Below, in pieces: positions 10,701-19,439 of a stretch of 64,000 bases of DNA. A model generated the notes under the pieces. The model was given only the letters and a program-made list of their open reading frames with translations. It searched no databases and was not told the origin of the DNA. The position numbers were made by a program, and so were the translations under genes. The stretch's first letter is position 1, and the number at the start of each line of letters is the position of its first letter. Source of the stretch: Lewinellaceae bacterium (GTDB lineage Bacteria > Bacteroidota > Bacteroidia > Chitinophagales > Saprospiraceae); NCBI GenBank assembly GCA_016708875.1, contig JADJFA010000004.1, positions 124,001 to 188,000 of the forward strand, given 5' to 3'.

Positions 10701-12831
10701 AGGTTGCATCAACGAGCGAAACAAGCGAATCCAGCACGAGCGGCGGCGGAGGTACGGTATAATTACTGGAGTGCAAGCATCCCAAACCGTCTCGCAGGGT
10801 AATATTATAATTGCCTGCGGGCAAGTCCTGAAAAACCCCGCTTGCCTGCCACGGTCCACCATTAATCTGAAATTCAAAAGGTGCGGTACCGGAAAGTCCC
10901 ACTACTGAAATGGTTCCTCCAGCCTCACACGTAGCAGCGTTGACCGAAAGCAAAGAATCCAAAACAGGTGCTGTCCCTGACACTGAATAATTACTGGTGT
11001 GCGTACACCCTCCTGCATCGCGAACCGTGATGAAATAATTCCCAACCAGCAAATTCGCAAATAGACCGTCAGACTGCCATGGCCCGCCATTGATTTGAAA
11101 TTCAAAAGGGGCAGTACCTGAGATGGCCGTAACTTCAATAGATCCCGCTCCTGCGCAACTTGCATTCGAGATAACCAAAAGCGAATCGAGCACGGGAGGA
11201 GGAATGTTTAAAGTTGCTGAAGTGTCGAGGGTGCAGCCACCCGCAAATTGAAGTCCGATTTGGTAAACACCAGCAGATAAATTGACAAAAACGCTGTCCG
11301 ATTGCCAAGGCCCGCCATTCAACCTAAAAGCCAATGCAGTGGATTGCAGGATGGAAATTTGGCCATTGGGAATACCAGAGCAATTGGGCGATTGCACAGA
11401 AAGCAGCATTTGGTTTGACACATGATGCGCTGGCTCTGTGCCTTCAGGCAAAACAAAACTAGTTAGCAATCTGCCTGCTTCACCCGGCATGGCGCCGTTG
11501 GTATAGTTTTGACTGGAGAGGCCGTTGGCGCCACCTTGCAAAGCGGGGATCACATTGGCAGAATTTTGGGTGAGTAACAGTTTCCCACCGCCGCCGCCGC
11601 CGCCTGGCCCATGCAATTGGAAATCCGGGTTATAAGGATTGGAGCCGCCATGACCGCCCCTCAGTTCACAATTCAAAATCCCATTAATTTGGCCAATTTG
11701 GAGGACCACGGTACCGCCACCTCCCCCGCCGCCCTGGCCGTCATTTTGATCCTGACCTCCAAAAACATTTACCCCATTTGCCAGAATGCGGAAGTTGTTG
11801 GTTTGCAAGGAATTGGCCAATACAAGGGCGATGCCCCCTCCTGTTCCACCAGAAGTTCCATAAGTATCATTGGCATGACCTGCGCCGCCGCCGCCCCCAA
11901 GCAGGATTTTAGTGGTTTGATTGTCAAAATGTTTTTGTCCGCCAATCCCATCCGTGTTTGGTGTAGGCGGCGCTGGGATATTAGTGATTTCCAGCCCCCC
12001 ATTGCCGCCTGAGCCTGCATTGGCGCCACCTCCACCACCGCCGTTGTGGGCGTTTCCACCGCCACCGCCATTGCCCGCACGACCGCGGCCAAAAGAAAAA
12101 TCTGCCGGGATGAAGACGATGCCTTTCCCCTTTTCTGCAGCCAGGGTAGATTGTTGTGAATAGAAATATTGTTGTTCCCCAAACACCCAGGGGATGTCGT
12201 TTGGCTCTACAATTCCGCCGCGGAATCCTCTGCCGCTCACGTCAATATTGCCATTCATAGTCAGTTGGTTTTTTACGTCCAAAGCCAACACACCGCCGAT
12301 GCTGCCATTCCAGGGGAGACAGGTAATGTTGCAGACCGTAGCCGAATCGTATTCCGGCACGCGCACCAATTGCACTTTACCACTTAGGTCATAGGAGCGT
12401 GTTAGCGCAAATTGCAATTGAATCGTGCTACCGGAAATGCTTTGGATTCGATTGAATTCGTAATTCCCAATGCAAACGGTATTAAGTACTGTGCCGAAAT
12501 TGGGCGTATTGGAAAGATCCACTTGTGGAACCTGCATTTGCAAAAGCAACACCTTGTCGCCTGCGGAAAAACCTGTCAGCATACCCACTTGCAATGTGCT
12601 GCTGTCACATCCAAAGCCAAGCACTGGGGTGTAATCGTTGATAATACCGTTCAGGCATGAAAGTGGAGACGGGGACAACTCTTTGGAAAAAGCCTTTGCT
12701 TTACCAAAGGGAAATGCGGCATCTTGATCGGCCTCAAACAAGGGCTTGACAGCACAAATCGAAGGCGCAGCAGGGGTGGGGCAAAAGGACCAAAATGCTG
12801 AATAGAGCCATAAGGATAGGTAGATAAACAT
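7772..12831 (-). CDS. Giant SprB-repeat adhesin with CHU_C (gliding-type) T9SS C-terminal domain; one frameshift
   Basis: Two minus-strand frames (12831-8443 and 8500-7772) join into one protein of about 1686 residues if one base is restored near 8489-8495, where the top strand reads GGGTGGG. Order: an N-terminal hydrophobic signal; a domain of about 160 residues; a Gly-rich region with several GGGGG runs; one divergent and about twelve full repeats of 76 residues (TCVDGG..SVSG.SGTSPYEFQINGG.WQ..GIFSDLPSGNY...RDAAGCT), resembling SprB repeats; a last non-repeat domain; and the CHU_C gliding-motility-associated C-terminal domain (YVPNVFQPNNEGLNN, YDRWGELVF, NPGVFVW). CHU_C (type B) signals send proteins through T9SS and depend on PorP/SprF-like partners; one is encoded at 52098. 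Role inferred: cell-surface adhesin. The break is probably a sequence error but could be a real disruption. Confidence 0.85.
8500..11200 (-). repeat. Tandem 228-bp coding repeats (SprB-like units)
   Basis: About twelve direct repeats with a period of 228 bp (76 codons) inside the adhesin gene; for example the CCTGCGG landmark recurs at 9363 and 9591. The middle units (roughly 9190-10720) are nearly identical in DNA, whereas outer units have drifted. This suggests recent duplication or gene conversion in the centre and makes the array prone to length change and to assembly collapse. Confidence 0.9.
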
Positions 12832-12982
12832 TGATTAAAAACTTGGTGAATCGGATTGGGTGAATCTCGTCCGCAAGTTAAGGGGTTTTAGAAAATCAAA
12901 GCAGGTTTTGCCCGTTGAAGCCATTTGCCTGTTAACATATTTTAAAAACAAAACTCGCTTCCCCCGTTCGGGTGGGCTTTCC

Positions 12983-12990
12983 TACTTTTG
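12983..12990 (+). promoter_or_regulatory. Candidate -7 element TACTTTTG upstream of the parvulin gene
   Basis: Matches the Bacteroidota -7 consensus TAnnTTTG, but no TTG was seen at the right distance upstream. It would give a leader of about 145 bases that contains the REP-like palindrome at 13000-13090. Confidence 0.45.
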
Positions 12991-12999
12991 CAAACTTTT

Positions 13000-13090
13000 T
13001 CACCCGCCATAGCGCCGCCGGAGGTGGTGCGAAGGAGGGTTTTCTTCCTGGTTTATCCGCTATATCTTAGGCTAAGGCGGGTAAACTTCC
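13000..13090. repeat. REP-like palindromic element (CCCGCC...GGCGGG family), copy 1
   Basis: The 308-base gap between the adhesin and the foldase holds a GC-rich element that opens with TCACCCGCC and closes with GGCGGGTAAA, with internal palindromic segments containing GCGAAGGAGGG and TTAGGCTAAG. Related copies are at 16626-16680, 30951-30978 and 32461-32493. Apart from this and the -7 candidate I see nothing in the gap. Confidence 0.7.
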
Positions 13091-13139
13091 TAACTCAGGA
13101 AACTTTTCACAATAGAAACACCAATCTACACCGTTCCGT

Positions 13140-15113
13140 ATGTTCAAAAACTTGCTTGCCGTAGCCGCCATGATACTTCTGGCCTGCTCGGCTTCTGCTC
13201 AAACCGATGCCACACTTTTTACGGTGAAGGGCAGCCCGGTCACCGCCGCTGAGTTCAAATACATCTATTCCAAAACCAATCAGGACAAAGCCGATTTCTC
13301 GGAAAAGAGCCTGCGCGAATACCTCGAACTCTACACCAACTTCAAACTAAAGGTCCAAAAGGCCCGCGACATGCGCTTGGACACCATCGCATCGTTGAGT
13401 AGTGAGCTGGATGGGTACAAAAAGCAGCTGGCTAAATCCTATCTGGAGGACAAGGAAGTGACCGAAAAACTAATCCGCGAAGCCTACGACCGAATGCTGA
13501 CGGATGTGGATGTCAGTCACATTCTTGTCAACTGTGATCGCAACAGACCCGCCACTGACACCCTCCGAGCCTACAATCGCGCAAAGGATTGGTCGAAGAT
13601 GATTACTAAGGGCGTAAGTTTCGACAAGATGGCCTACGACAGCTCAGAAGACAAATCGGCAAAAGAAAACCGTGGTAACCTTGGCTTCATCACTGCCATG
13701 CTGCCTGACGGCTATTATGACGTAGAAAAAGCCATTTACTCGGCCAAAGTCGGCGATGTGCTCGGCCCGGTCCGTTCAAACAATGGCTACCACCTCCTGC
13801 GTGTGAATGCTACCCGCCCTGCCCGCGGCGAGATAGAGGTTAATCAAATCCTTATCCGCAAAGGTGACAGCCCTGAAAAAAATACGCTGAAAAAAATGCG
13901 CGCGGACAGTGCCTACAACGAACTTGCTGCCGGTGGAAAATGGGATGCTGTTTGCCAAAAATATTCTGAAGACAAAACCACAGCAACTAAAGGTGGCTAT
14001 ATCGGCTTTTTTGGCATAAATCGTTACCAAAAGGTGTTTGAAGACGCCGCTTTCAGCCTGGAAAAAGATGGTGATTACACCAAGCTTGTTGAAACTACCC
14101 TCGGCTGGCACATTATTCAGCGCAAAAGCCGTCGCCCTATTGCCACTTTTGACCAAATAAAGCGGGGGCTTTCTGAGCGCATCAAGCGCGACAGCCGCAG
14201 CGAAACAGCGAAACAGTCCATCATTGGCCGAATTAAAAAAGACGGAGGCTTCTCTGAAGACCGAAAAGTATTGGCTGCCTGGACTGCCAAACAGGTCGAC
14301 AGCGTTTTCCACACGTTCAAATGGAAACCCGACCCCAGCAAGCCACAAGATGTACTGTTCTACTACGGCCAGGACAAACGCTACACCGTGGCCGACTTTG
14401 AGGAATATTGCCAACGCGCAGGCCGCGACCGTATGCGCGGAGCAGGCTACCCTGTGGTAGAAACCATCAACAAACTCTACAAAACATGGACCGATGAAAC
14501 GGCTATGTCGTTCGAAGAGACACAATTGGAGCGGAAATACCCTGAGTTTAAATCACTTATGCGCGAATACGAAGAAGGTATTCTCCTCTTTGAAGCATTG
14601 AAACAGAACGTGTGGGATCGCGCCAACAGCGACACCCTCGGCCTGCAAGCGTACTTTGACAAAGAGCTCAAGATGAAGTACAAATGGGATGAGCGCGCAC
14701 GTGTAAGTATTTATACCTTGAAAACAGACGATCCCAAAGTACTTGAAAAAGTGCGCACGCTCGCCGCCAAAAAGCCTGCGGCTGATGTGATCAAAAAGTT
14801 CAACAAAAAAGGGAAGCCAGAGGTATTGACCGTGATGGAAAAACTTTACGAGAAGGGCAAAAACAAAGACTTGGGCGAGTTGTGGAAAAGCGGTGATATG
14901 ACGGTTGCCAAAACGGATACCACTACCAAAACGGCTTCGTTTTACAAAATCGAACAAATAGTGCCGCCCACCCCTAAGGCTCTTGCCGAGGCGCGTGGCT
15001 ACGCAGTGGCTGATTACCAAGACTTTTTGGAGAAAAAATGGATTATGGACCTCCGCAAAGAGTACCCTGTGGTGCTCGACGAGGCGGTGCTGAAGACATT
15101 GGTTAAGAAGTAG
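13140..15113 (+). CDS. Periplasmic parvulin-type peptidyl-prolyl isomerase (SurA/PpiC-like foldase)
   Basis: A 657-residue secreted foldase. A signal peptide (FKNLLAVAAMILLACSASAQ) is followed by a helical N-terminal chaperone-like part (about 25-125). Two parvulin domains follow: the first about 128-220 (DVSHILV, GNLGFI, GPVRSNNGYHLLRV), the second about 225-330 (EVNQILI, GGYIGFFG, TLGWHIIQ). The long C-terminal part (about 340-650) is helical and Lys-rich without a recognised domain. The layout resembles SurA with a large C-terminal extension, as is common in Bacteroidota. Likely role: folding or escort of outer-membrane proteins and T9SS cargo in the periplasm; the client range is inference. 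A cysteine at the signal end (LLACSASA) could act as a lipobox, but SASAQ fits signal peptidase I better. Confidence 0.9.
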   Translation: MFKNLLAVAAMILLACSASAQTDATLFTVKGSPVTAAEFKYIYSKTNQDKADFSEKSLREYLELYTNFKLKVQKARDMRLDTIASLSSELDGYKKQLAKSYLEDKEVTEKLIREAYDRMLTDVDVSHILVNCDRNRPATDTLRAYNRAKDWSKMITKGVSFDKMAYDSSEDKSAKENRGNLGFITAMLPDGYYDVEKAIYSAKVGDVLGPVRSNNGYHLLRVNATRPARGEIEVNQILIRKGDSPEKNTLKKMRADSAYNELAAGGKWDAVCQKYSEDKTTATKGGYIGFFGINRYQKVFEDAAFSLEKDGDYTKLVETTLGWHIIQRKSRRPIATFDQIKRGLSERIKRDSRSETAKQSIIGRIKKDGGFSEDRKVLAAWTAKQVDSVFHTFKWKPDPSKPQDVLFYYGQDKRYTVADFEEYCQRAGRDRMRGAGYPVVETINKLYKTWTDETAMSFEETQLERKYPEFKSLMREYEEGILLFEALKQNVWDRANSDTLGLQAYFDKELKMKYKWDERARVSIYTLKTDDPKVLEKVRTLAAKKPAADVIKKFNKKGKPEVLTVMEKLYEKGKNKDLGELWKSGDMTVAKTDTTTKTASFYKIEQIVPPTPKALAEARGYAVADYQDFLEKKWIMDLRKEYPVVLDEAVLKTLVKK

Positions 15114-15129
15114 TTTGGTTAGGCTTTTG

Positions 15130-15200
15130 AAACACAAAGGCACAGTAGGACACATAGTGTTGAAAATCACAACTATGTGTCCTACTGTGCCTTTGTGTTT
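15130..15200. repeat. Perfect 29-bp inverted repeat, possible terminator
   Basis: Arms 15130-15158 and 15172-15200 are exact reverse complements around a 13-base loop. The arms carry short near-repeats (CACAAAGG, CACAGTAGG, CACATAG). It sits 16 bases after the foldase stop and is followed by an AT-rich stretch, so it may terminate that transcript. Confidence 0.85.
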
Positions 15201-15335
15201 AATAATTATATTTTTACTCGGATACTTAGATTTCGAAAAGGGAAGATTTTGACCCTCTTCGGATCATATTGCATGGTTTTATATTTTCCTGTTCTCCGGT
15301 TTTTCTGTTTTGCATTTTAATTATTCTGCTTTCTC

Positions 15336-15343
15336 TACATTTG
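15336..15343 (+). promoter_or_regulatory. -7 element TACATTTG four bases before the glyA start
   Basis: Exact match to TAnnTTTG. Only CCCC separates it from the ATG at 15348, so transcription would begin at or very near the start codon (leaderless mRNA). The nearest upstream TTG (15310-15312) is 23 bases away, longer than the usual 19. Confidence 0.55.
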
Positions 15344-15347
15344 CCCC

Positions 15348-16613
15348 ATGTCAGACCTAGTTTTTTCCTTAATAGAAAAAGAACTCGACCGCCAACGCCG
15401 CGGCGTGGAACTTATCGCCTCCGAGAATTTTACCAGCCAGGCAGTCCTTGATGCCATGGGCACCTGTCTCACCAACAAATATGCCGAGGGCTACCCCGGT
15501 CGGCGGTACTATGGTGGATGTGAGATCGTGGACCAGGTGGAAACACTTGCGATCGAACGCCTCAAGGAACTTTTCGGCGCAGCATGGGCCAATGTGCAGC
15601 CGCACTCCGGCGCACAGGCCAACGCGGCTGTTTTCCTGGCCTGCTTGCAGCCTGGCGACAAAATTCTCGGTTTCAACCTTGCTCATGGCGGCCACCTTTC
15701 ACATGGTTTTGAATTGAACTTTTCCGGGAAGGTTTATAAGCCATCCTTTTATGGCGTCGAGCCTGAGACAGGGCAAATTGACATGGACAAAGTGGAGGCC
15801 ATCGCAAAAGCCGAACAACCCAAACTCATTATCTGTGGCGCATCAGCCTATGCCCGCGACTGGGACTATGCCCGTTTTCGCGCCATTGCAGATTCTGTGG
15901 GTGCATTGCTTTTGGCCGACATAGCACACCCAGCTGGCCTCATTGCCGCTAAATTATTAAACGACCCACTCCCTCACTGTCATATCGTGACCAGCACGAC
16001 GCATAAAACACTGCGCGGCCCACGCGGGGGTATTATTATGATGGGCAAGAACTTTGACAATCCATGGGGGCGTACCACGAAAAAAGGGGAGCCTATCCAA
16101 ATGTCCAGCATCCTTGACAGCGGGGTTTTTCCCGGAATGCAGGGTGGTCCGCTGGAACACGTGATCGCTGCAAAAGCCGTTGCGTTTGGCGAAGCCTTGC
16201 AGCCTTCCTATAAAGACTACTGTCGCCAGGTGGTGAAAAATGCCCAGGCCATGGCCTCCGAATTTACAGCCCGTGGTTATGACATCATTTCAGGCGGAAC
16301 GGACAACCACTTGATGCTCATTGATTTGCGCAGGAAAAATGTAACAGGGAAATTAGCCGACCATATCCTCGGAGAATCTGACATTACTGTAAATAAAAAT
16401 TTGATTCCTTTCGACCCGCAGCCAGCATTGATCACCTCGGGCATTCGCGTAGGCACAGCAGCTATTACCTCTCGAGGTTTTAATGAAGAGGATTGCCGAC
16501 AAGTGGTGCAGTGGGTAGATGAGGTGATTTCACGCCCCGATGATGCTGCGATGCAAGCAAAAGTGCGCAGCGCGGTAAATGCATTCATGAAAAAATTCCC
16601 ACTCTACCAATAA
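15348..16613 (+). CDS. glyA: Serine hydroxymethyltransferase
   Basis: A 421-residue cytosolic PLP enzyme that interconverts serine and glycine while charging tetrahydrofolate with a one-carbon unit. The N-terminal ELIASENF, GYPGRRYYGG, QPHSGAQAN and LLADIAHPAGL motifs are all present. The Schiff-base lysine is Lys220 in STTHKTLRGPRGG, and the C-terminal GIRVGTAAITSRG motif is intact. Length matches the bacterial family. It appears monocistronic, with a long hairpin before it and a REP-like block after it. The start is fixed by the conserved N-terminus and by a promoter element four bases upstream. Confidence 0.98.
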   Translation: MSDLVFSLIEKELDRQRRGVELIASENFTSQAVLDAMGTCLTNKYAEGYPGRRYYGGCEIVDQVETLAIERLKELFGAAWANVQPHSGAQANAAVFLACLQPGDKILGFNLAHGGHLSHGFELNFSGKVYKPSFYGVEPETGQIDMDKVEAIAKAEQPKLIICGASAYARDWDYARFRAIADSVGALLLADIAHPAGLIAAKLLNDPLPHCHIVTSTTHKTLRGPRGGIIMMGKNFDNPWGRTTKKGEPIQMSSILDSGVFPGMQGGPLEHVIAAKAVAFGEALQPSYKDYCRQVVKNAQAMASEFTARGYDIISGGTDNHLMLIDLRRKNVTGKLADHILGESDITVNKNLIPFDPQPALITSGIRVGTAAITSRGFNEEDCRQVVQWVDEVISRPDDAAMQAKVRSAVNAFMKKFPLYQ

Positions 16614-16727
16614 ACCAATCACCCCTCCTTCGCTTTTATTCGCCTTAGCCTTTGGCGGCGGCGAAAAGCTTCGGCGGGTAAACAATCCACCAATCACCAA
16701 TTAACCAGTCCACCAATCACTACACTC
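16614..16727. repeat. Composite ACCAATC heptamer / REP-like element, copy 2
   Basis: Between glyA and the response regulator there is a REP-like palindrome (about 16626-16680: CCTCCTTCGC ... TTCGGCGGGT) flanked by degenerate repeats of ACCAATC (CCACCAATCACC). The same combination occurs at 32425-32510. Confidence 0.75.
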
Positions 16728-17429
16728 ATGGCCGATACAAAAGCAAACCTGCTCTACGTGGAAGATGACGAAAGCCTCAGCTTCATTACACGCGACAACC
16801 TTGAACTCAATGGCTACCATGTCACCTATTGTGCCGATGGGAAGCAAGCCATGGACATCATTCAGGCAGGTCAAAAGTTTGACCTGTGCATATTGGATGT
16901 GATGTTGCCAGAGGTAGATGGATTCACCATTGCCCAGGAAATTCGTTCTATTGACGACCATGTGCCGATTATTTTCCTGACGGCAAAAAGCATGAAGCAG
17001 GACAAGATCCACGGCCTTACCATTGGTGCGGACGACTACATGACCAAGCCCTTCAGCATTGAGGAACTGTTGCTGAAAATTGACATTTTCTTACGCCGCA
17101 CCAAATATGCCGTCATTGTCAAGCCCGGCAAACCGGTCAGCATTGGCAATTATGCTTTTGACTATAAAAACCTGAGCCTCACCACAGAAGGTTATTCCGA
17201 AACGCTCACACAAAAGGAGGCTGATTTGCTTAAACTCCTAAATGAGCACCGAAATCAGGTCGTGAAACGCTCTTTTATCCTGGTCAACATTTGGGGTAAA
17301 GACGACTATTTTCTTGGCCGCAGCCTCGACGTATTCATCTCTCGCCTGCGCAAATACCTGAGCCTCGACGACCGTATAAAAGTCGAAAACATCCACTGGG
17401 TGGGCTTCAAGTTCCGGGTAGACGACTGA
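16728..17429 (+). CDS. OmpR/PhoB-family response regulator
   Basis: 233 residues. The receiver domain (about 8-122) has the acidic pair EDDE, the phospho-acceptor Asp57 (ILDVMLPEVDG), the switch region FLTAKS and Lys in DDYMTKPF. A winged-helix Trans_Reg_C domain (about 135-232) ends with the recognition segment (RSLDVFISRLRKYL). It is an RprY-like DNA-binding regulator. No cognate kinase gene is adjacent, so its signal is unknown. The next gene, a cell-wall hydrolase, is separated by a strong hairpin, so the two are probably not one operon. Confidence 0.95.
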   Translation: MADTKANLLYVEDDESLSFITRDNLELNGYHVTYCADGKQAMDIIQAGQKFDLCILDVMLPEVDGFTIAQEIRSIDDHVPIIFLTAKSMKQDKIHGLTIGADDYMTKPFSIEELLLKIDIFLRRTKYAVIVKPGKPVSIGNYAFDYKNLSLTTEGYSETLTQKEADLLKLLNEHRNQVVKRSFILVNIWGKDDYFLGRSLDVFISRLRKYLSLDDRIKVENIHWVGFKFRVDD

Positions 17430-17435
17430 TCTTGA

Positions 17436-17507
17436 GAAATTGGGATATTAGGATATTGGGATGTCGGGATGTTCCTAAATTTCCCAATATCCTAATATCC
17501 CAATTTC
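17436..17507. repeat. Perfect 26-bp inverted repeat between regulator and GH73 gene
   Basis: Arms 17436-17461 and 17482-17507 are exact reverse complements. The arms are short-period repeats of GGATATT. The hairpin starts six bases after the regulator stop codon, which suits a transcription terminator, but no clean T-run follows. Confidence 0.85.
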
Positions 17508-17523
17508 CCAATATTCATACATC

Positions 17524-18438
17524 GTGCAACCACAAACCGATCAAAACGGCGGCTGTCTTGAAGCCTTTGGGCGGGGAAGCCTCTTTGCCCTCTTGCTGAT
17601 CGTCCTTCCTTTATTTTTGGTGTTGCGTTACCGGACAGAGATTGAAGCACGGCTTTCCGGTTTGAGCGAAATGCCGGTTTTCCAGCAACTTACTGATGAA
17701 TTCAAAACAGGAGCAGACCTTGCTGGCTCGACTTTTGCAGCCGAATTGCGCAAGTTTTATGCTGACTCGACGCTGCGCGTCCCTTCTGAACTATATCGAA
17801 AAGGAAAAGCCACTTATTGGCAGCGGGAACAAGTAGAAGCCCAACTCAGAGCAAAACTTGGGCGACGGTTTCAGGCCAACGCCCTGAGATACCTCGACTA
17901 TGTGGAGCGATACCGCGAATTTGCCGAACTCGAAATGCAGCGCAGCAAAATTCCTGCTTCCATTACGCTCGCTCAGGGAATTTTAGAGACCAATGCCGGG
18001 CAAAGCATATTGGCGACCCAAGGCAACAACCATTTTGGTATCAAGTGCCGCGCCAGACCCGGTTTTCGTCGCGATGGTGTGATTGATGACCGCGATTTTA
18101 CGGCACATTCGCTCGCGGTGGACTGTATGCAAATGCACGACGACTACGCTTGGGACCGATTTGAGGTGTATCCTTCTGCCCGCGAGAGTTTTCGCCGCCA
18201 CTCGCTTTTGCTCCAAGATCGCCGGTATGGCTGGATGCTCCGCGAATACGAAGTAGGCAACATTTACCAAATTAAAAAGACAATCTTTGGGCACGACCAA
18301 GTGCCATATTACGCCGCTTGGTGCGTAGGCCTCAAACAATCTGGCTATGCCACGGCACGGCTTTATGCCGAAAAACTAACTATGATTATCGAGACTTATC
18401 AACTCTGGAAGATTGATTATGAGGCAGTTTCCAGATAA
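17524..18438 (+). CDS. Membrane-anchored GH73 N-acetylglucosaminidase (FlgJ-like)
   Basis: 304 residues starting at a GTG; no in-frame ATG precedes the membrane segment. Residues 17-34 form a signal anchor (LFALLLIVLPLFLVL). The C-terminal half (about 120-290) is a glucosaminidase domain of the LYZ2/FlgJ type that cleaves the glycan strands of peptidoglycan. The catalytic glutamate is Glu155 in ITLAQGILETNAGQS, followed by GNNHFGIKC and YPSARESFRRHS, all family hallmarks. Related Bacteroidota proteins often carry LysM domains, absent here. The gene at 18498 looks like a degenerate relative, 59 bases downstream. Likely role: local peptidoglycan remodelling on the periplasmic side. Confidence 0.88.
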   Translation: MQPQTDQNGGCLEAFGRGSLFALLLIVLPLFLVLRYRTEIEARLSGLSEMPVFQQLTDEFKTGADLAGSTFAAELRKFYADSTLRVPSELYRKGKATYWQREQVEAQLRAKLGRRFQANALRYLDYVERYREFAELEMQRSKIPASITLAQGILETNAGQSILATQGNNHFGIKCRARPGFRRDGVIDDRDFTAHSLAVDCMQMHDDYAWDRFEVYPSARESFRRHSLLLQDRRYGWMLREYEVGNIYQIKKTIFGHDQVPYYAAWCVGLKQSGYATARLYAEKLTMIIETYQLWKIDYEAVSR

Positions 18439-18497
18439 TCCTTTTAACAAAATCACACACTCACTAATATATCCCTTCACTTTTTAATTTTTTCAAC

Positions 18498-19349
18498 ATG
18501 AAAAATTTCTTCGAATTCTTCGGTTTCCTCTCCACCGCTTGCATCTCTGCTGCGCTGATTTTTATTTTTATCGGCAAAAAGGATGGCTTAAAAAGCGAAT
18601 CCAAAGGTGGTTTCCTTACTGAAATGGGCTCGGATGTCGAAGTGGCCAACGCCCCACGTTCCATCTCCGACCGTCCGATGCGCTCAAATTCAGCCGGAAA
18701 CAACAAACGCGACAAAGCCTCCGGCACCAACGAAGCCAATGCTCCTGAGCTTGCTCCCGCAGAACGCTTGAAGTCGCTTTATGACGACAATGACTTTGTA
18801 ACTACTACGGCCAAAGAATGGAAAGGACTCGTGCGAGACGCGGCAGACGAATACAATGTGAAACCTCAAGTGTTGCTCGCCCATGTGTTGGTGCAATCTT
18901 ACCTCGGTGACTATTCGCGCACACAACTTTACAACGATGCAGCACGCCATGCCGGTGAGCGTGTAAAGCCCACTGCTACAGCCATTAAAGGCTATCGTTA
19001 TGGCTGGAGCATGCAAAAACTGATGAACGAGCATGATCTCCTGCGATTCTTCCCAGAAGAAAGACCGACTACAACCGCCCCCTCCTATGCCAAGGCTATG
19101 GTGGGTGAATCTGCGGGAATGAGCAAATCAGCGAAGTTCGTGGAGAAAAGCACCGCCTCCAAAGGCCTTGCAAAATCTTCTGCACCTGTCGCTAAAAACA
19201 ATCCTGTAGAAGAGGGATTCAAAAACATGGTGGCCAAAGAATACGGCTTTGCCTCCTGGGCTGGATTGCAAAAACTGGCCGATCCTGATACAAAATCCGA
19301 GGCGGGTCGTCGCGTGAAGTCCTTGATGATGGCTTCGCGGGTGCGGTGA
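18498..19349 (+). CDS. Membrane-anchored lysozyme-fold-like protein lacking the catalytic glutamate
   Basis: 283 residues. Residues 7-27 are a signal anchor (FGFLSTACISAALIFIFIG), followed by a low-complexity linker. A helical block at about 105-180 (VRDAADEYNVKPQVLLAHVLVQSYLGDYS split over two helices) lines up with the active-site helix of the GH73 gene just upstream, but the catalytic Glu position is Gln133. The C-terminal 100 residues are Ser/Lys/Ala-rich and end in a short helical segment (FASWAGLQKLADPD). I do not recognise a named family. The position right after an active glucosaminidase suggests a pseudoenzyme or a wall-binding partner; this is inference from a short motif match. Confidence 0.7.
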   Translation: MKNFFEFFGFLSTACISAALIFIFIGKKDGLKSESKGGFLTEMGSDVEVANAPRSISDRPMRSNSAGNNKRDKASGTNEANAPELAPAERLKSLYDDNDFVTTTAKEWKGLVRDAADEYNVKPQVLLAHVLVQSYLGDYSRTQLYNDAARHAGERVKPTATAIKGYRYGWSMQKLMNEHDLLRFFPEERPTTTAPSYAKAMVGESAGMSKSAKFVEKSTASKGLAKSSAPVAKNNPVEEGFKNMVAKEYGFASWAGLQKLADPDTKSEAGRRVKSLMMASRVR

Positions 19350-19358
19350 CTGATTGCT

Positions 19359-19435
19359 TACCACATAGTTCACATAGCACACATAGTTTGATAATATACT
19401 GTTCAAACTATGTGCACTATGTGAACTATGTGGTA
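19359..19435. repeat. 33-bp inverted repeat between convergent genes
   Basis: Arms 19359-19391 and 19403-19435 pair at 31 of 33 positions, with a period of about 11 inside each arm (CACATAGTT-like units). It lies between two convergent genes, so a bidirectional terminator is plausible. Confidence 0.85.
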
Positions 19436-19439
19436 AAAC

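Noticed and set aside
8500..11200. Regular repeats that might be a CRISPR or satellite array
   Set aside because: The 228-bp period is a multiple of three, the frame stays open and the units translate to a SprB-like domain; they are coding repeats.
11611..12182. Frames opposite and out of phase with the Gly-rich part of the adhesin
   Set aside because: GC-rich glycine codons leave several frames open by composition; only the adhesin frame joins recognised domains.
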